Assembly: GCA_019188255.1 (NCBI GenBank)
Contig: JAETXT010000011.1
Span: 1,426,001 to 1,490,000 of the forward strand
DNA from: Verticillium longisporum
Lineage: Eukaryota > Ascomycota > Sordariomycetes > Glomerellales > Plectosphaerellaceae
Length of the DNA stretch: 64,000 nucleotides
Reading direction: 5' to 3'
The notes under the pieces were generated by a model. The model had not been told where the DNA came from. It ran no database searches and saw nothing but the letters and a program-made list of their open reading frames with translations. Shown in pieces: positions 1 through 12,959 of the stretch. Numbering within the stretch: position 1 is the stretch's first letter; each line of letters starts with the position of its first letter. A program made the translations under genes and the position numbers.

Positions 1-644
1 TGCAAGTTGAGTGATCGGCGGACCGTGACGAGCTCGTGCGTCGTGTGTGCGAGTACGGTACCTGCGGGCGAAAGCTTGTTGCCTCATGATGAGACCACAC
101 GCCCAATGCATGCACGAGGTGTCGTCTTGGCAATCTCGATCCAGGGAAGGGTTGGCGTGTGCAGAGCGTACTGAGAGAGAGGACAGAAACAAAAAAAAAA
201 CTTGCTCGTGAGAAGGACAGACCGGCTCCGAGGGTGCCGGCGCACGACTCGTGCCCTTGCTTCCAAGATGCCGTTCGACACAACTTCCCTCTGCAGTGCA
301 CCCGCAAGAGTCAAAGGCAGGAGGCAGGTCGCGACGTCGCGCTCCCCTCCTCCATCCATCGCCCACCTCTCTCGCTGGTGCGCAGTGAAGGGGACACGTC
401 TGCTCTGGATACATGTCGCGGGGCCACAGGTCCGCCCGATGGTGGGATGCAGATGCAGAGAGACACCGGGATGAATCGTAAACCGCTCCTTTCTTTTTGT
501 TTCTTCTTTTCTTTTTTTCTTCTTCCGTTCTGCTTGAGGCCACACCGATTTCTTCTTGTGCTGGAGCCAAGGGGATAACAAATCTAGGTACGAGCACCGC
601 CGGCAGTGGCGTGCCCCGCTGTCGAGGGATGTAGTTTAGGGGAC

Positions 645-716
645 CTTCCCCTACGGACCCTCCCCTACAGACCCTCCCCTACGGACCCTCCCCTACGGAC
701 CCTCCCCTACGGACCC
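645..716. repeat. 14-bp minisatellite, about five copies
   Basis: The unit CTCCCCTACGGACC repeats head to tail with a 14-nt period. One copy carries CTACAG in place of CTACGG. The array is short and lies in non-coding sequence. Confidence 0.85.
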
Positions 717-1499
717 CATTCAGCAAGGCTGGCGCTGGCGGCGCTTCGTACCAGCGGCCGACCCCCGAGAATAGAAACAGGCGCTGCACCTAGACACGAC
801 GGGCACGACAGCACTGCGCGACAGGCCTGGAGCTCTCGCCATCGGTCGCTGAAAGGAGCGACCACGGCAGCAAGGAGCGACCACGGCAGCAAGGATCCTG
901 CTGACCGTATCTGTCTCTGCCCGCCTCTGTCTCAGAAACGAATGGAGGGTGTGTCGACATCTACCGTTACGGCTGCTCTGATGGAAGGGTCCACGCAGGG
1001 GTGCGCGGGAGCACAGGAACAATAGAAACAGTGGCAGCGCAGCCTCAGCCACCACCGCCCGTGGACGCGCAGATGCGAGGCTCTATTTCTGTCCTGTACA
1101 TAGGTAATATACACACCCGTCCGTCAGGCCACCTCACGGCGCAGGGCTCTGTTGCGGCAGCATTTCGCCGGTGAACAGGGTCTCGCCGGGATGAGCAGGC
1201 AGCACCTATTCGCAAACAGGGCGGGGGGGTGGGCGTGACGTGTCCTGTTGCTCATGGAATTACATGCTCTGAACAAACAATGACAATGGCACGAAAAAAA
1301 CATGGGCAGGAAAGTAAAACGCTTGCCCTCCCAAGTCCAAACCATGTTAAGATTTGAATGCCACCGTTGATGTGAAGATCTCTCCGTTGTACCTAGTCAT
1401 ACGCGGGCGTGCCAGAGAACGATCCACCTGCAGCACAGCCTCCTCGTCGTCTTGCCTTTTGCCGTGCAGCCAGCTCGCGAACTATGCGCCGTCTGTCGG

Positions 1500-1552
1500 G
1501 CTGGGCTGCTGGGGGGCTGGGCTGCTGGGCTGCTGGGCTGCTGGGCTGCTGG
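1500..1552. repeat. 8-bp tandem repeat (CTGCTGGG)n
   Basis: About five copies of CTGCTGGG, with one copy interrupted by extra G residues near 1511-1516. It lies in non-coding sequence. Confidence 0.8.
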
Positions 1553-4033
1553 CATGTAGAGTACGACTGATGCGATGCGAAAATGCCCCCCCGCGCGTGT
1601 TTCATCACCGTGGAGCCTGGATGTGGTGATCCCTGGGGATCCGGAGGGAGCCCGTTTTGATCTGCAGCACGTCAAAGTTTTTTTTTTCTTCTCCCTCACT
1701 TTTCGTTTGTAGGGGAGCCTCTTCTGACAAAGCCAAATTCTGCTCAAACTCAGTGGCCTCATTGCGCGGGTCAGGGAGATGAGGTGGAAAGGGAGCAGGG
1801 GGGCCTGTTTGGGTGCCTGGTGACTCCATGCTCGGATCTGGCGATGGCTCGTGGTGAGGTTTGTCAGCGGTGCTCGACGCAAAGTGTAAGGTAGTACTGA
1901 CTGCCTGCTGGGCACCTAGGGCCTGTCCTTTGTTGTGCGCGGGTCGGGACACAAACATGCCAGGACATGGGACGCGGCTTGGGCGTCGCCGCTGGTTGCA
2001 CGGGACGGGCAGGGCAGGACAGCACGCAGCGCCTTCTGTCACTGCGTCTGGTGCCTTTTGGCGCACCTCAGGCTGATGGACGCTGGGGCCCGAATCATTT
2101 GCCGCGCCCGGCCCGACAGCGGCACGATGACCGGGGACAGGCGTGGAGGACACGAGCGGCCGCATACTGCCTGCGTCGTCGCACTTTTACTTTACCTCGA
2201 GGCGAGGCAGAGAGGGTGCGAGCGAGTGAGAGGAATAATACACCGCCGGGCGACCAGCCAGCCCGGCAGCGAACGTTTCTCCTTCGCACGCGAACAGGAC
2301 GACAGAAACGAAACGTGGCGTCGTGGTGCAGTGAAATGGTGCCCCTCTGGTGCATGCCCTGAATGGAGGGGGGTTACTGGCCGCGGCGGGGGCTCGTCCA
2401 GCGCTGCGTGACGAGCTGGACCCTGGAATTCCAGGGTCTTTGGGGCTAACGTCAGTGTGGATCGTTCTAGTCCACGAATCCCGTTCGCAGACCTCGCAAA
2501 ACTCGCGAAGCGACAGCAGGGCACCAACATGACACGAGCGACAAGTCAGACGAGTGTAATTCTTTCATCAATTGGTATCTTGGTATCTGATGCATCAAAA
2601 AACATGAAACGCTATCGCTTGCTCCACAGGATCGCAGATCGTGGTGCGTAAGATTGAGACAGTAAGTAATGTGGTATCTCCGATGGCCCTCTCTCCACCC
2701 AACGCGCGATGCAACGCAAGGAAAGACAATCCGAAGCATGACAGATGAAATGAAGCCATTCCGACTCTTGCCTCCTTGGCACTGACATGCGGGCGACGTC
2801 AGAGGCAGGGGCGGAAAACGACCAAAGCCGACCGTCGACGCAGCAAGTGGACGCCCACGTCCATCGCTGATTGGCGCGCTCGTCGGCGCCGGCAGAGATG
2901 TGCCCTGTGACCTGCATCATTGGCTGCGGGAGTTGTCCCCAACCATGGCGTGCACCCCGAGAAGTCGAGGCCGAGGCCGTGCTCTGAAGGACGTGACACT
3001 CCGCTGCGAGAGCCAGGTGACACATTGTGACGAGGTCGCCGGCGCCTCGGTCCAATGTGTCACTGACCACAGGGCGATTGACCGAAACCGTCCGAACGAA
3101 CAAGACTGTGTTGGTCGAGGTCTGGACCCGTGTCGGCCGAGGTGGGGTGCTAGTTGACCAAGTGTTGTGACGCCCAATGGGATGAGCCGGGTTGGGTCAA
3201 ACCACCGACCGCACGCGGCCCCGAGGCTTGGACGCACACAGCCACGGACTGCAGGCCGTGCAGAGTCCGGCTGCCACGGCGAAATGGGAGAGAAGAAGAG
3301 ATGATATGGTGAAACGGGGGAATTGTCGCGGTTGGGCTGTCAGGAACCCGAGACACGGGGTTCTCTCTCAGCACCACAAAGAGATGAGGCGGCGAAAGCG
3401 AGCCTGCTCTGTGTCGATCATCGCGCTGGGAGGCCAGTCATGCTGACGAGGTGGGTTTTCTCCGGGATCCATGCTTCCAATGGCGGGTCGCATCAGGTAG
3501 AGTGCACTCAGCTGTGTGGTGCTGGGCCCAGGAGACAACGGCTGAGAACCGAGTCATAGCCCCAAAGGTGGACCGACCGGGAAGCTTAGAGCTTGGGGAG
3601 CTTGGCCGGCCGTAGGGCATGGCGCTGTTGATAGTGCCAACTCAATTCCCGTCATGCGTCGCGGTGTCCGGGTCCGACGCCAAAGTCCGACTTGGTAGCG
3701 TCGGATGGCTGTTGTCTGACTGGCCGCCATCTGCCTTTCTGGCTTCGTGCCTTGGGGCGAAGGCGGTTTGACGTTGGTAGTCGCTGGGATTGGGCAGACG
3801 TTTGCTTTGCCTTTCGTGCTTTGAAGGATAGCGATGGAGGGTTGCCATGGCATTGTTGCATTGCGCATGGCAACGATCGTTGCCTTTTGGAGGCTGCTGA
3901 TGAGGGCGTCGTCTTGACAGCCCATGGCAGGTCGTGTTTTCGTTAAGAATCTGGGAATGCTCATATTCCACAGTTGGCGCAATCAGTTCGTCGAAAGCCA
4001 CGGGCTCGATTCCCGTTTTTCACACCGGGTCGT

Positions 4034-4333
4034 TCAGGTGAAGCCAGTCTTCTTGGCGCACCTCTCGCAGTAGTAGAGATTGGTGGAGATGCGAACCATG
4101 CCGTATGAGCTGGGGTCGTCTGTTGAAGTCATCTCGGTGGCAGATGCGCACCGCATGCAGCGAATCGTCTCGACGGAGACGACGATGGGTGCCGAATCCA
4201 TGCTGGGGCGGTACGAAGCAGATGCTGCGGAGAGATCTGAATCTGAGCTGGAGGAGGATGAGGAGCTGCCGTAGTGAACAGAGGAAGGGCGTGCTGAAGG
4301 CATGATGGTGTATGTTGATGCCGTAGCAGACAT
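4034..4333 (-). CDS. small zinc-ribbon-like conserved protein
   Basis: A 99-residue single-exon protein. The first ~45 residues are serine-rich and low in complexity. The second half is compact and looks folded, with two CxxC pairs (Cys59/Cys62 in a CMRC motif, Cys89/Cys92 in a CERC motif) that could bind one zinc ion, and it ends nine residues after the last cysteine. From memory, very similar short proteins with an 'RCMRC...YYCERC' core occur across filamentous ascomycetes as uncharacterised proteins, but I could not check this. The start is the only ATG upstream of the motif in this frame. Function is unknown; a small DNA-, RNA- or protein-binding zinc ribbon is an inference. It stands alone in a gene-poor region. 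Confidence 0.65.
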   Translation of the reverse strand: MSATASTYTIMPSARPSSVHYGSSSSSSSSDSDLSAASASYRPSMDSAPIVVSVETIRCMRCASATEMTSTDDPSSYGMVRISTNLYYCERCAKKTGFT

Positions 4334-7300
4334 GCGAGAGTCGAGGTTGTTGAAATGATCCAGGTCGATAGGATTGTCGTCCTATCTTCAGTGCTGATGT
4401 ATTCTGTGTTGTTGGCGTTGTAGAAGAACGGCTTCTTGGCTTGTGGTGTGGGAGCAGACCAGAGCAGACAGAGGGAGGGCCTGGCAGGGTCTTATGTGTG
4501 ATCTACGGAAAGGGCCCCAGACTAGAGATTTGATCTCGGGCGGGATGGGGAATTGGGCAGGGCAGGCGCCTTCGACGTCGGTCTTGTCTAAGAAGGCAAG
4601 ACAAGGGTTGGGCAGGCCAGAACAAGGATGGCGCACTTGTAACGTCAGGCACAAGGCAGGAGGGGGTGTGTGGGCTTGAGGGACGTGTCGGGGGTGGGCG
4701 GAGTGTTTTGTCCTAGGCTGCAGCAAACGGTATGTTGGGCTACTGAGGGAGAGGGGTGGGGACGGTGGCTGGGTGTGCCGGTTGTCAGGCTTGGAAGCTT
4801 GGGCTGGTTTGGCTGCTGCTTGGCAACTGCTTGAGCCCTTCTTCCTGCTTGAACTTTTCTGGGATGGACCAAAGTCTGACGAGGGCGAACGGAGTGATAC
4901 TGCGGGCGTAAATGTTGATTGGATTGATTGGAACCTATCGATGTGCCACTACCTATGTTGAGGACAAGGTGGCGCTGAAGTGATGCTATAGTAGTGATTA
5001 TCAGTGAAGCTGTGGCACCCAACTGAAGTCGCGGGAAAACGGTCGATGAATCGAGTGTCCAGAGTGCAAACCATGAAGAGTCAGATGGAAGTGGCTTGAA
5101 AGGGCACACGCTCATGATATACTACCACAGGCATGTGCCCAGGCACATTTCGCGACACAAGCACCAATGTCCAGGCTCCCGTGTGAAGGGTCTCGCATCG
5201 CGTTTTCGCTCTCGCATCGGTGTGGCAGAGAGCCAGATGCGCAGCAAGGACGCGACGGTCCGTCCAAGGGACGAAGGAGGGCCCTCATCAGCCCAAGACA
5301 GGCCTCGTACGAATCTCGATGGGCAACGGATCGACCGACGACTGACTACTGTGGCGGAGAGAAACGGAGCTCATCGACCGTCGCGGACACAGAGAAGGCC
5401 CGCACTGCGTCCCTCTCCCGACAGGTGCTCTGCGACAAGTGATTGGCTGCTTGGGAGATCTGACCAGTTTCATCTTCTTCTGTGGATACTCTGATTTGCT
5501 GCCGGGGCAGGGCCACAAGGGGGAAAGCGCCCAATCATGATGCCATTTCCACGGCCGTTTCGAGGAGGTCCGTCCGAACCGCTCCATTTGCAATCCCCTT
5601 CATTTTGACGACTGATGCGAGGTTTTTACCAGCTATTCGGGCGCTCCGTTCGTGCCTTGACCCTGCGGATCCACGTCTGCAGGGCCCGTCGTGTCGTGGT
5701 GAGCCAGCCTGACGGACCAGGGCGAGTGAACCTGGCGTTTCCCCCTCCTACTGGTCCAAATTACAGTAGAACCCCTTTCAAAGTCCTTCATCAATGCCAC
5801 TCGGTAATTGATGGACCGCTGTACTGTATAGCCCTCAAGTCTCAATTTCATTCTCCCTCGTCCTCTCTCTCCTGTCGCGCGACACAGGTCCACCCTTGCG
5901 ACCCATGACCATACTAGGTTTGTGCAGTTTGCTCTTCTGTCGCCAATTGATGGCTGCACGACGAGGCAAGGAGGGGGGGGCGTGTAGAAAGGAGTCGTCA
6001 TGCTGAGCCCGCGGCCGCCGAGAGAAGTCCGTCAGCCCGTCAGATCCGCAGGCTGCGGCCGTGTGAGCCGTAGCCATGTCAGCAACCATTGCTGGCTATG
6101 ACTCCGCGGTCATGTCAGTCGACAGTAGGTCCAGCTGAAGAAGGGCCCGGGAATGGCGTCCGGGGCAGTTGGTCTGCCGCTGTCCGGCCGACTCGTTACC
6201 TAGAGCAGCTGATACCGTCGAAACCTTGTTTGGCAGGAGCACCGTCGTCGTACGATACCGTAATGGATGGGTTGTATCTGAGGCGGTGCGTGGCGGTGCG
6301 CTGGGGCCGTTTTGACGTTCCTGTCAGCTCCGTCGCGAGGGGGAGCGACACCAAGATAATGGAAGGAAGTGGGGCCATGATGGTACACCCATCTTTCGAT
6401 AGCTGCTGCCTGCAGAAAGGGGTCCTTGAGGCGATGCTCCCCGTTCAGCCCGATCCTCAGGGTCCTGTCTTACCGTGTGCTGGTTTGGGCCTAGACCGGT
6501 CCGTTTCTGCCCTTCCAAGACGTCTTGGGATCGCCGTTTTGTCTGCCGCCCACGATGGATAAGGCTTGCGTGGCTCGACGTCTGCCGCTGCGTGATCTTG
6601 TCACTCACCCTCCAGACGTCGTCACTGTGCACCTGAACAGGGAACAACAGTATCATCGATGGCCGACAGCGATCAGTGAGCGATTTGGGATGACGGAGGT
6701 GATCCATCGTTTCACCCGCTCGCAGATCCTTCTGTTGTCTTTTTGGACAGCGACATCACCACGATGAAGGTCCCCTCCCCGATGGCAACGGCATCGCAGC
6801 AAGTCCCAGGCGCATGCGGGGAGTGTACCGGCACCTGTCAAACGGAGTTCTTGAGCCGTTCGACCCCTCTTTGGATCAACCCATTGGATCAACCCATCAA
6901 AATAATTTTCGATCCCACCTGTTTCTTCGATGCGACACGGCGACACGATGTCCCTCGGCAGTCTCTGACCCTCCCCCCTGTTGCCACGACGGCCACTATC
7001 ACCAGATCCTTGTGATATTGGAAGGAAACGGCCGAACATCCAATCACCAGAGTTTTGGCTCTCTTCACAACACGTTTAGCGTGGGACGACATCCATCGGT
7101 TTTCGGGCGCTGATCAACTTTCCCATCCTGATTGAAACAGGAAACCACCCCACTTGTGACCATATTTTCTCCCAATTACCCTTCATCATTCGATACATGT
7201 CTTTAGTTTTCTGCTGACCAATCTCCCTGCAGCGTCAGATCTCGACGGAAGGATGATGCAAGAAAATGTTTGCTTCTGTGCTTTGGGGACCACCCAACTG

Positions 7301-10300
7301 GACCAAATGTGGCGACAAGCAGCGTCTCGGCTCCACGTCGATCCCCTGCCCACAAGGCCACAGGTCCACGCGTTCGCCTGATCGCCCCTAGTGCACTGCA
7401 CATCCGGCCAGATCGAAAGCGTCTGAAATCGTCGTATGGCTAATCGCCCTCTTCCTCTCTCGCTGCTCGCTCAGTACCCAACATTGGGGGAGGATAATGA
7501 TCGGCCCTGCACGAGGAGCTCATCCTCCTTATATTCTGCCTGCGGACGTCCATCGCTCGATATTGCCTCTGCGAGCGATACCGCAGCCTCCGGTAACCGT
7601 GCGATGATCGTCAGACAACCAGGCCTCTGCACGCGACAGCCAGATTTGATATGGTCTGCGGGATGGATGTCCGATCGATGAAATGCCCTGCACAACGTCC
7701 AGGCTTCATTTCACCTACTCCTTGGGGTGTACACCAACCGCGGGCGGACCTGCCTACTGTGACCTCGGCTTTCTCTACTCAAGCAGCACACGAGCATCGA
7801 CTGGCATAAGCTCCCGTCTCCTATCCATCATTGCAACGCGTTTGCTACGACCGATACCCATGACGGGACTGTTCCGAGCAACACGGACGACAGCCTTTAG
7901 CTTCGAAAGGCTAGCCAGGAGAGACATAGCACCGATGCCTCTTGGCCACACACTTTTCTAGTGCTCGAGTTGTGCGGTTCGTCCACCGGAACTCACGCCG
8001 CGCTTGGCCGGACATATTGTCCACTATGCCTTTTGGGACATGGCGTTGATCCCGGCATGATCAAAGTTGAAATTTGACTTGCAACGGCCTCCAAGGTTAA
8101 CTGATTGTGGCGCTGACAAACCATCCGTCACCTCTAGGTTTTCACCATCCTGTCCGTTGATGTGCACTACCAGCATCGCAACGCTTGATGCCATATCAAA
8201 ACGTCAGACGGGAGGGGCAAGACGGACTTCACCAAAGGCAATACTGCCAACGATGGAACTGTCTTGTTGCGCTGGGCTCCTGCAAATTCGATTTCTTTCC
8301 AGAGGCGTCAGCCGCAAAAAGGCGGAGACAGGTCTGGACCTCGCTTGCCGCAACAACGTGACACCAGCCACAGCCGCCACCTCAGTCTTCTGAGGTTGCA
8401 GCCAGTCTCGACCTTTGAAGCATGCGATGTGACAGCGTGCGGGACGCCACCAAGGGCAGCCGCTCAAGTGCCCCTTCGCTCTCGTCTCCATCCTCATGCC
8501 ACCTCGCTCGCGAGCCGGTCTAGACCTTTGTCTGCTTCAGAGGGGCGTGAGCGTAGCATACGCTTTGCCTCCCTCCTGTCGACTGTTCTGGACCTGGGCA
8601 TCTTATCTCATGCTGATCATTGGGACCACAAGTGCAGGCCCGCAGGCTGGACCGGACTTCTGCTCGCATATCTGGTCGTGGTCGACATGTTGCTGCAGTC
8701 CTTTGAGGGGGGTGCTGCGCGGGCGTGCTGCGACGCGCGCACTAAACACATGGCCCAGACAACGCCCGGTGCTATCGTGTGCCGTGAGGTGCTTTTGCTG
8801 CCTCATCCGACCGAATCGCAAACCTGGTACGGCAAAAGGTTTCAACTTTGTGTGCGTCTGTCAAAGGCAAATCGCCCCGGTCTTGGCTGGTTCTGGGCCC
8901 CAGGTGGATTTTCAGGGCCCCAGCTCTACGGGGATCCATTCCCGTGGAAGGTCCGCGTGGTGGGTTTGCTCATGGAATTTGACATTACGGAGCTTGACGA
9001 CGGGGCTGCTTTGGAAACTCGCCGAGCAGACTCTACCGCCGTCACAAATGTTGGGCTCTCTCTCGGATAATCACCTTTCCGTGGTGGGCATATTCAGCTC
9101 GGAAGAGTCTACATTGTAATTCGACCCTCGCCAAATCGATAGGATGAAGCCATCCAAGACTGCAAGGGCCTAAGGCCTCTCACGCCCGAGGTTCGACCCA
9201 GCTGGGTGGTTGAGGCGGTTACTGACATGGAGCGGCGACGGCGAGGCCGGCCGCCACGAAGGCCATGAGGCCTTTTTTAAAGTAGACATAGCTCCGCTTG
9301 TGTTATGAGATGTGTCGAGGCAGGTAAGAAAGGCCCAGTTGGCATTGCTCGATTAATGGTGCCAGCGACGTATCGCAGTGGATTTGGATAGTGATCCCAT
9401 GTCATCACCATGGTTCTGGGCGAAGTCTGTGTCACGTTCCTCAGAGCTGTAGTGGGCAAGCAAGGTAACAACCCAATAACTCCGACCAGACAGCGTAATG
9501 ACCACCGAGGCTTGGTGAATGTCAAGTCTATTGTGTTGTGCGCCATCCGCAGAGACGCGAGGACGAGTGGCGAGCAAAGCAGTGTCAACCTCCAAATCCT
9601 GCTCAGGGCAAGAAGATGTGACAGCTAACCGCCCCGTAGGATTACGATTTTCTAGCCGCGGCTCTTCAACTACTGCTTTTCTTATAGCCGCTACCACTGT
9701 CAGTAAAGGCAGCTGGCTTTCTGTCGATCCAGAATAATTCACCTGTGAGTAGTTTCAAACAAGCCATGACCGATGCTTTGAATGAAAGATATGCTCGAGA
9801 CAACAGTATTGCCATGTTCTCATGCCCCATCAATGCCTAGAGAATAAGACTACAATAGCAAATCAGACCTCGACTTCAACTGGCTCACAGGCCAAGAACC
9901 TCAATGGTGACACATCCATCTATTGCTTCATCCTGGATGCTGACGTGTCCGCAAGTGACCCGGTCGCCGGCCGAACGGCAGCAAACTAACAACCACCGCG
10001 CCCTCACCATGATGTTCGCTCGGCTGACGGCACAACCCAACAGAATCATGTTGAGTCGTGGTCTAGCTCGCCGGGTACGAATGCGGATCCACTCCGATCC
10101 TTGTGCTGACGAACAAATGGTCGATTCGGACCAGCGCTTGACAGGAAAAGCCTCCGGTCCTGGTGAGGACATGTTGGGGACGCGACTGTCTTTTGTCTGA
10201 GTATATCGACAACGCGGCAGTCATGGCTCCCTTGGTCATGAATTGGCATGGAAGGCCGAGCGGATGTGCTGTCCTCAGGGAAGGGACATTGTTGGGTAAG

Positions 10301-10449
10301 GTATCGTGAAGGACGGGTGACTTGCAAACCAACTGCAGTAATCTAGACACCTATACAAAAAGCATGAGATCTGTCTTGAGGAGGATCATCTCCAGCCTCA
10401 CAGAATCAGCGCAGCTCTCTAGTCATCCTCCACAGGTAGCCATCACACA
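4334..10449. other. gene-poor intergenic region
   Basis: More than 6 kb with no gene I can support. The longest frame (8264-9070, plus) encodes 268 residues with no motif, unusual composition and an equally long overlapping frame, so it is probably chance in GC-rich sequence. I see no tRNA, no transposase motifs and no clear inverted repeats. Confidence 0.55.
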
Positions 10450-11439
10450 ATGGCCAAACAGCTCACCCCAACGAACAAGTCGTGACTCGACCCGGAACTC
10501 GGCGCCATTTTGTCAACCCTGAAGATGGGGAAGAAGCCAGGAAGTGAAGCAGACGCACATCAGCTTCGGGCATGGTTCGAAGGTTTCATGGGCAACGTGA
10601 TGCGCACACTTCCATACCCCGAACACATACACGAGACCAAGATCCCGATCCAGGCCCCCGATGGCACGATCATCACGCTGCACCGCTTCGCGACCCGCGA
10701 AATGGCAGAATCGCCCACCCCCCAGCCCGCCGTTCTCCACGTCCATGGCGGCGGCATGATCAGCAGCAGCGTCTCCCTGTACGCCCCCGCCATCGCCAAC
10801 TACGTCGCCCGCGCCGGTCTTCCCTTTTTCTCTGTCGAGTACCGCCTGGCGCCCGAGCATCCCGGCGACGGTTCCGTCACGGATGTCTATGCCGCGCTGG
10901 GCTACCTCTCCGCGCACGCCGCCGAGTGGAACGTCGATCCGGCGCGGCTGGCTGTCATGGGCGACTCGGCGGGTGGCGGACTCGCTGCCGGCGCGGCGCT
11001 CTTGGCATGAGACAGGAAACTGACGCCGCCTCTTGCGAAGCAAATCTTGATCTATCCCATGCTCGACGATCGGACGGGGTTTCGGGGCGGCGGTGCGCTC
11101 GACCAGTACCACTTCTGGACCGCCGCGTACAATCGCACGGCGTGGGAGGCGGTGCTCGGCGCGGGCAGGACGGGGGCCGCCGATGCGGAGGTCTCGATCT
11201 ATGTGGCGCCGGGACGAGCCCGCGACTTGTCGGGTCTGCCTTCTACCTATGTGGAAATCGGAGGACTTGACCTGTTTGTCGGTGAGACGGCTGCCTTTGT
11301 TGAGCGACTTGTGGCTGTGGGCGTGGATGTTGAGTTTCATCTGCTGCCTGGACTCGTACACGGGTTCGACTGCTTCGGCATGTTGAGCTGGGCTCAGAAG
11401 GCGATGGAGGCCAAAGTGAGAGCCTTGAAGAGCTTCTAG
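10450..11439 (+). pseudogene. HSL-family alpha/beta hydrolase (esterase/lipase), two in-frame TGA codons
   Basis: Read from ATG 10450 in one frame, this is a near-complete hormone-sensitive-lipase-family esterase of about 330 residues. It shows the oxyanion-hole motif HVHGGG (about residues 97-102), the nucleophile elbow GDSAGGG (about 171-177), the downstream QILIYPMLDDR segment, and the C-terminal LVHGFD that carries the catalytic histidine. The frame is interrupted by TGA at 10483-10485 (in KS*LDPELG) and at 11008-11010 (in LLA*DRKL). In family members both positions are usually arginine, so each looks like CGA changed to TGA by one C-to-T transition. No indel or intron is needed. Upstream and downstream sequence stays in frame and the catalytic residues are intact, which points to recent inactivation. 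If the first TGA were bypassed by starting at ATG 10525, the second would still remove the rest of the fold after the nucleophile. Readthrough is possible but less likely. Confidence 0.85.
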
Positions 11440-12959
11440 CGTGGAGCTCTCGAAGCTGGTGTGGTGAGCTGTTGTGTGGCAACTGTCTACCGCATTACTG
11501 TCTGGATTCACCAAGCATCAACGAGTGACTGCTTTCAATTTGGTAGACTATTGTATTTGATGAAAGCGCCCAATGATCCGCATGGTTGCTCCTGTAGCTG
11601 GCCTACACAGATCTCGTGAGCGATACATGTTCACCCAAATGGCAGGTAACAAGACTGCCCCAGGACTTGTCCGCCAAGCAGGGAACAAAGACAGCCCATC
11701 TCACCACCTTCAGACTTTCGCAGGTTCGTGTGTGTACTCTACAGGAGGGGGGGGATGAACTCATTGAGCCGGCCCTATGCGAACCCTGCTACGGCGTCGG
11801 AGGGGAGTTTCTCTGCCCAGTTCAGGATGCATCCCTTTGCCCCAGGAAATCGGGATGTTGCAAGATCTTTAATCACTGGTGCTGGATGTCTTGGCGGCAC
11901 GAAAGACGCATCGTCGAACCGGCCGAGAACGCAGCATGGAGGAGGCGGGAGGCGGGAAAGAGAAAGTCCTCCATCTTGGCGCATCCGTTCGTATTGACTA
12001 CTGTCCCACGGCGGCGCAGCATGCCCTGAGTGACCATGACGACCCAGCGAGCTGCAGAGTCGCCCAAAGTTCCACTAACTCACAGGGCTGCATGCACCGC
12101 CGGTCCGAAGGAAGGATTCGTGGTCAGGCGCGAGCACTGCTAGGGGAAGGCCGGGATCCCAGCTCGAGCGGCGGTGGCGGCGGCGGCGGATGGACGCAGC
12201 GTCCCAATTTCCTCGCGGCTTAATTCAGCGGAGCGTTCGGCCGCCCTTTGCGCTGACTTCTGAGGCCCCATTTCTGCCTCCGCGAACCGGGTAGGCCGGG
12301 GTAATGCTTGGATAGGTGCTGTTAATGGCTACGCCGCAGGCTTGCATGGGGAAGCGCAGGCGCGCTTCGGAACACGACTGATCCCGTCGAGGCTCCAGAG
12401 AAAGCCTGCCTTTTGAATTGTCTCCCTCGCGGCGATACGTCGAAAGAATGCTGCCTGCGGGCGTACTCACCGTCACTGTCCAGCAGGTGGCGTCGTGATC
12501 CTTACACTCGGCAGATGTCACGTCTTCGAGTCCAGGCATGGCGGGCTTGGCGCCTTCTTCCTCTGGTGAGTTCGTCCCGGGGATGCAGTGATGGGTACGA
12601 TAGCGAATATGGCGACCGAGATCCGGCGGAGTGGACAACGTACCCTCCGAGGGCAATTAGTCCGGTCTTCAACGTTCTCTTCATCATTTTGTGCGAGCCA
12701 AGCTGAGAGTGTAGTGGAAAGGCAAGATCATATTAAGGTTCGGACGAGTTTGGATTTTGCCCTCAACACTCTGAAGGGGCCATGCCATTGCAGTACCTCC
12801 CTTGGCAGCTGCGAACCCATCTTACTGAACCTGGCCTCCCCTGCTCTATCAATCGTGGTGCCAAGAAGGGAACATCGCCCATAAGGGGTAGTCAGGCCGA
12901 CATGCCGGCGCCCCATCAAAGGCCACCATTATGACTTCCACGGCGCGCCTTCCTGGGCC
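11440..12959. other. intergenic, nothing recognised
   Basis: No supported gene. Short open frames on both strands have no motifs. A (GGC)n-like stretch lies near 12171-12190. Confidence 0.5.

Larger units (their letters stand above)
1..4033. other. gene-poor region with short tandem repeats
   Basis: I see no convincing gene here. Open frames are short, lack recognisable motifs and have no plausible splice partners. The stretch holds two small tandem repeats (listed separately), an 18-19 bp direct duplication around 855-891, and a T-rich tract at 486-530. A reverse-strand frame at 1605-2165 has a proline- and glutamate-rich end that looks faintly coding, but it has no family resemblance and I do not call it. 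Confidence 0.6.

Noticed and set aside
1605..2165. A 186-residue minus-strand frame with a Pro/Glu-rich end
   Set aside because: No recognisable family, no supporting splice sites, and overlapping open frames on the other strand.
3998..4016. A tRNA B-box-like ACGGGCTCGATTCCCGT hairpin
   Set aside because: A T-arm-like hairpin is present, but no acceptor stem, correctly spaced A box or anticodon arm could be found.
8264..9070. A 268-residue plus-strand frame in the gene-poor region
   Set aside because: No motif, odd composition, and a similarly long overlapping frame in another phase; GC-rich DNA gives such frames by chance.
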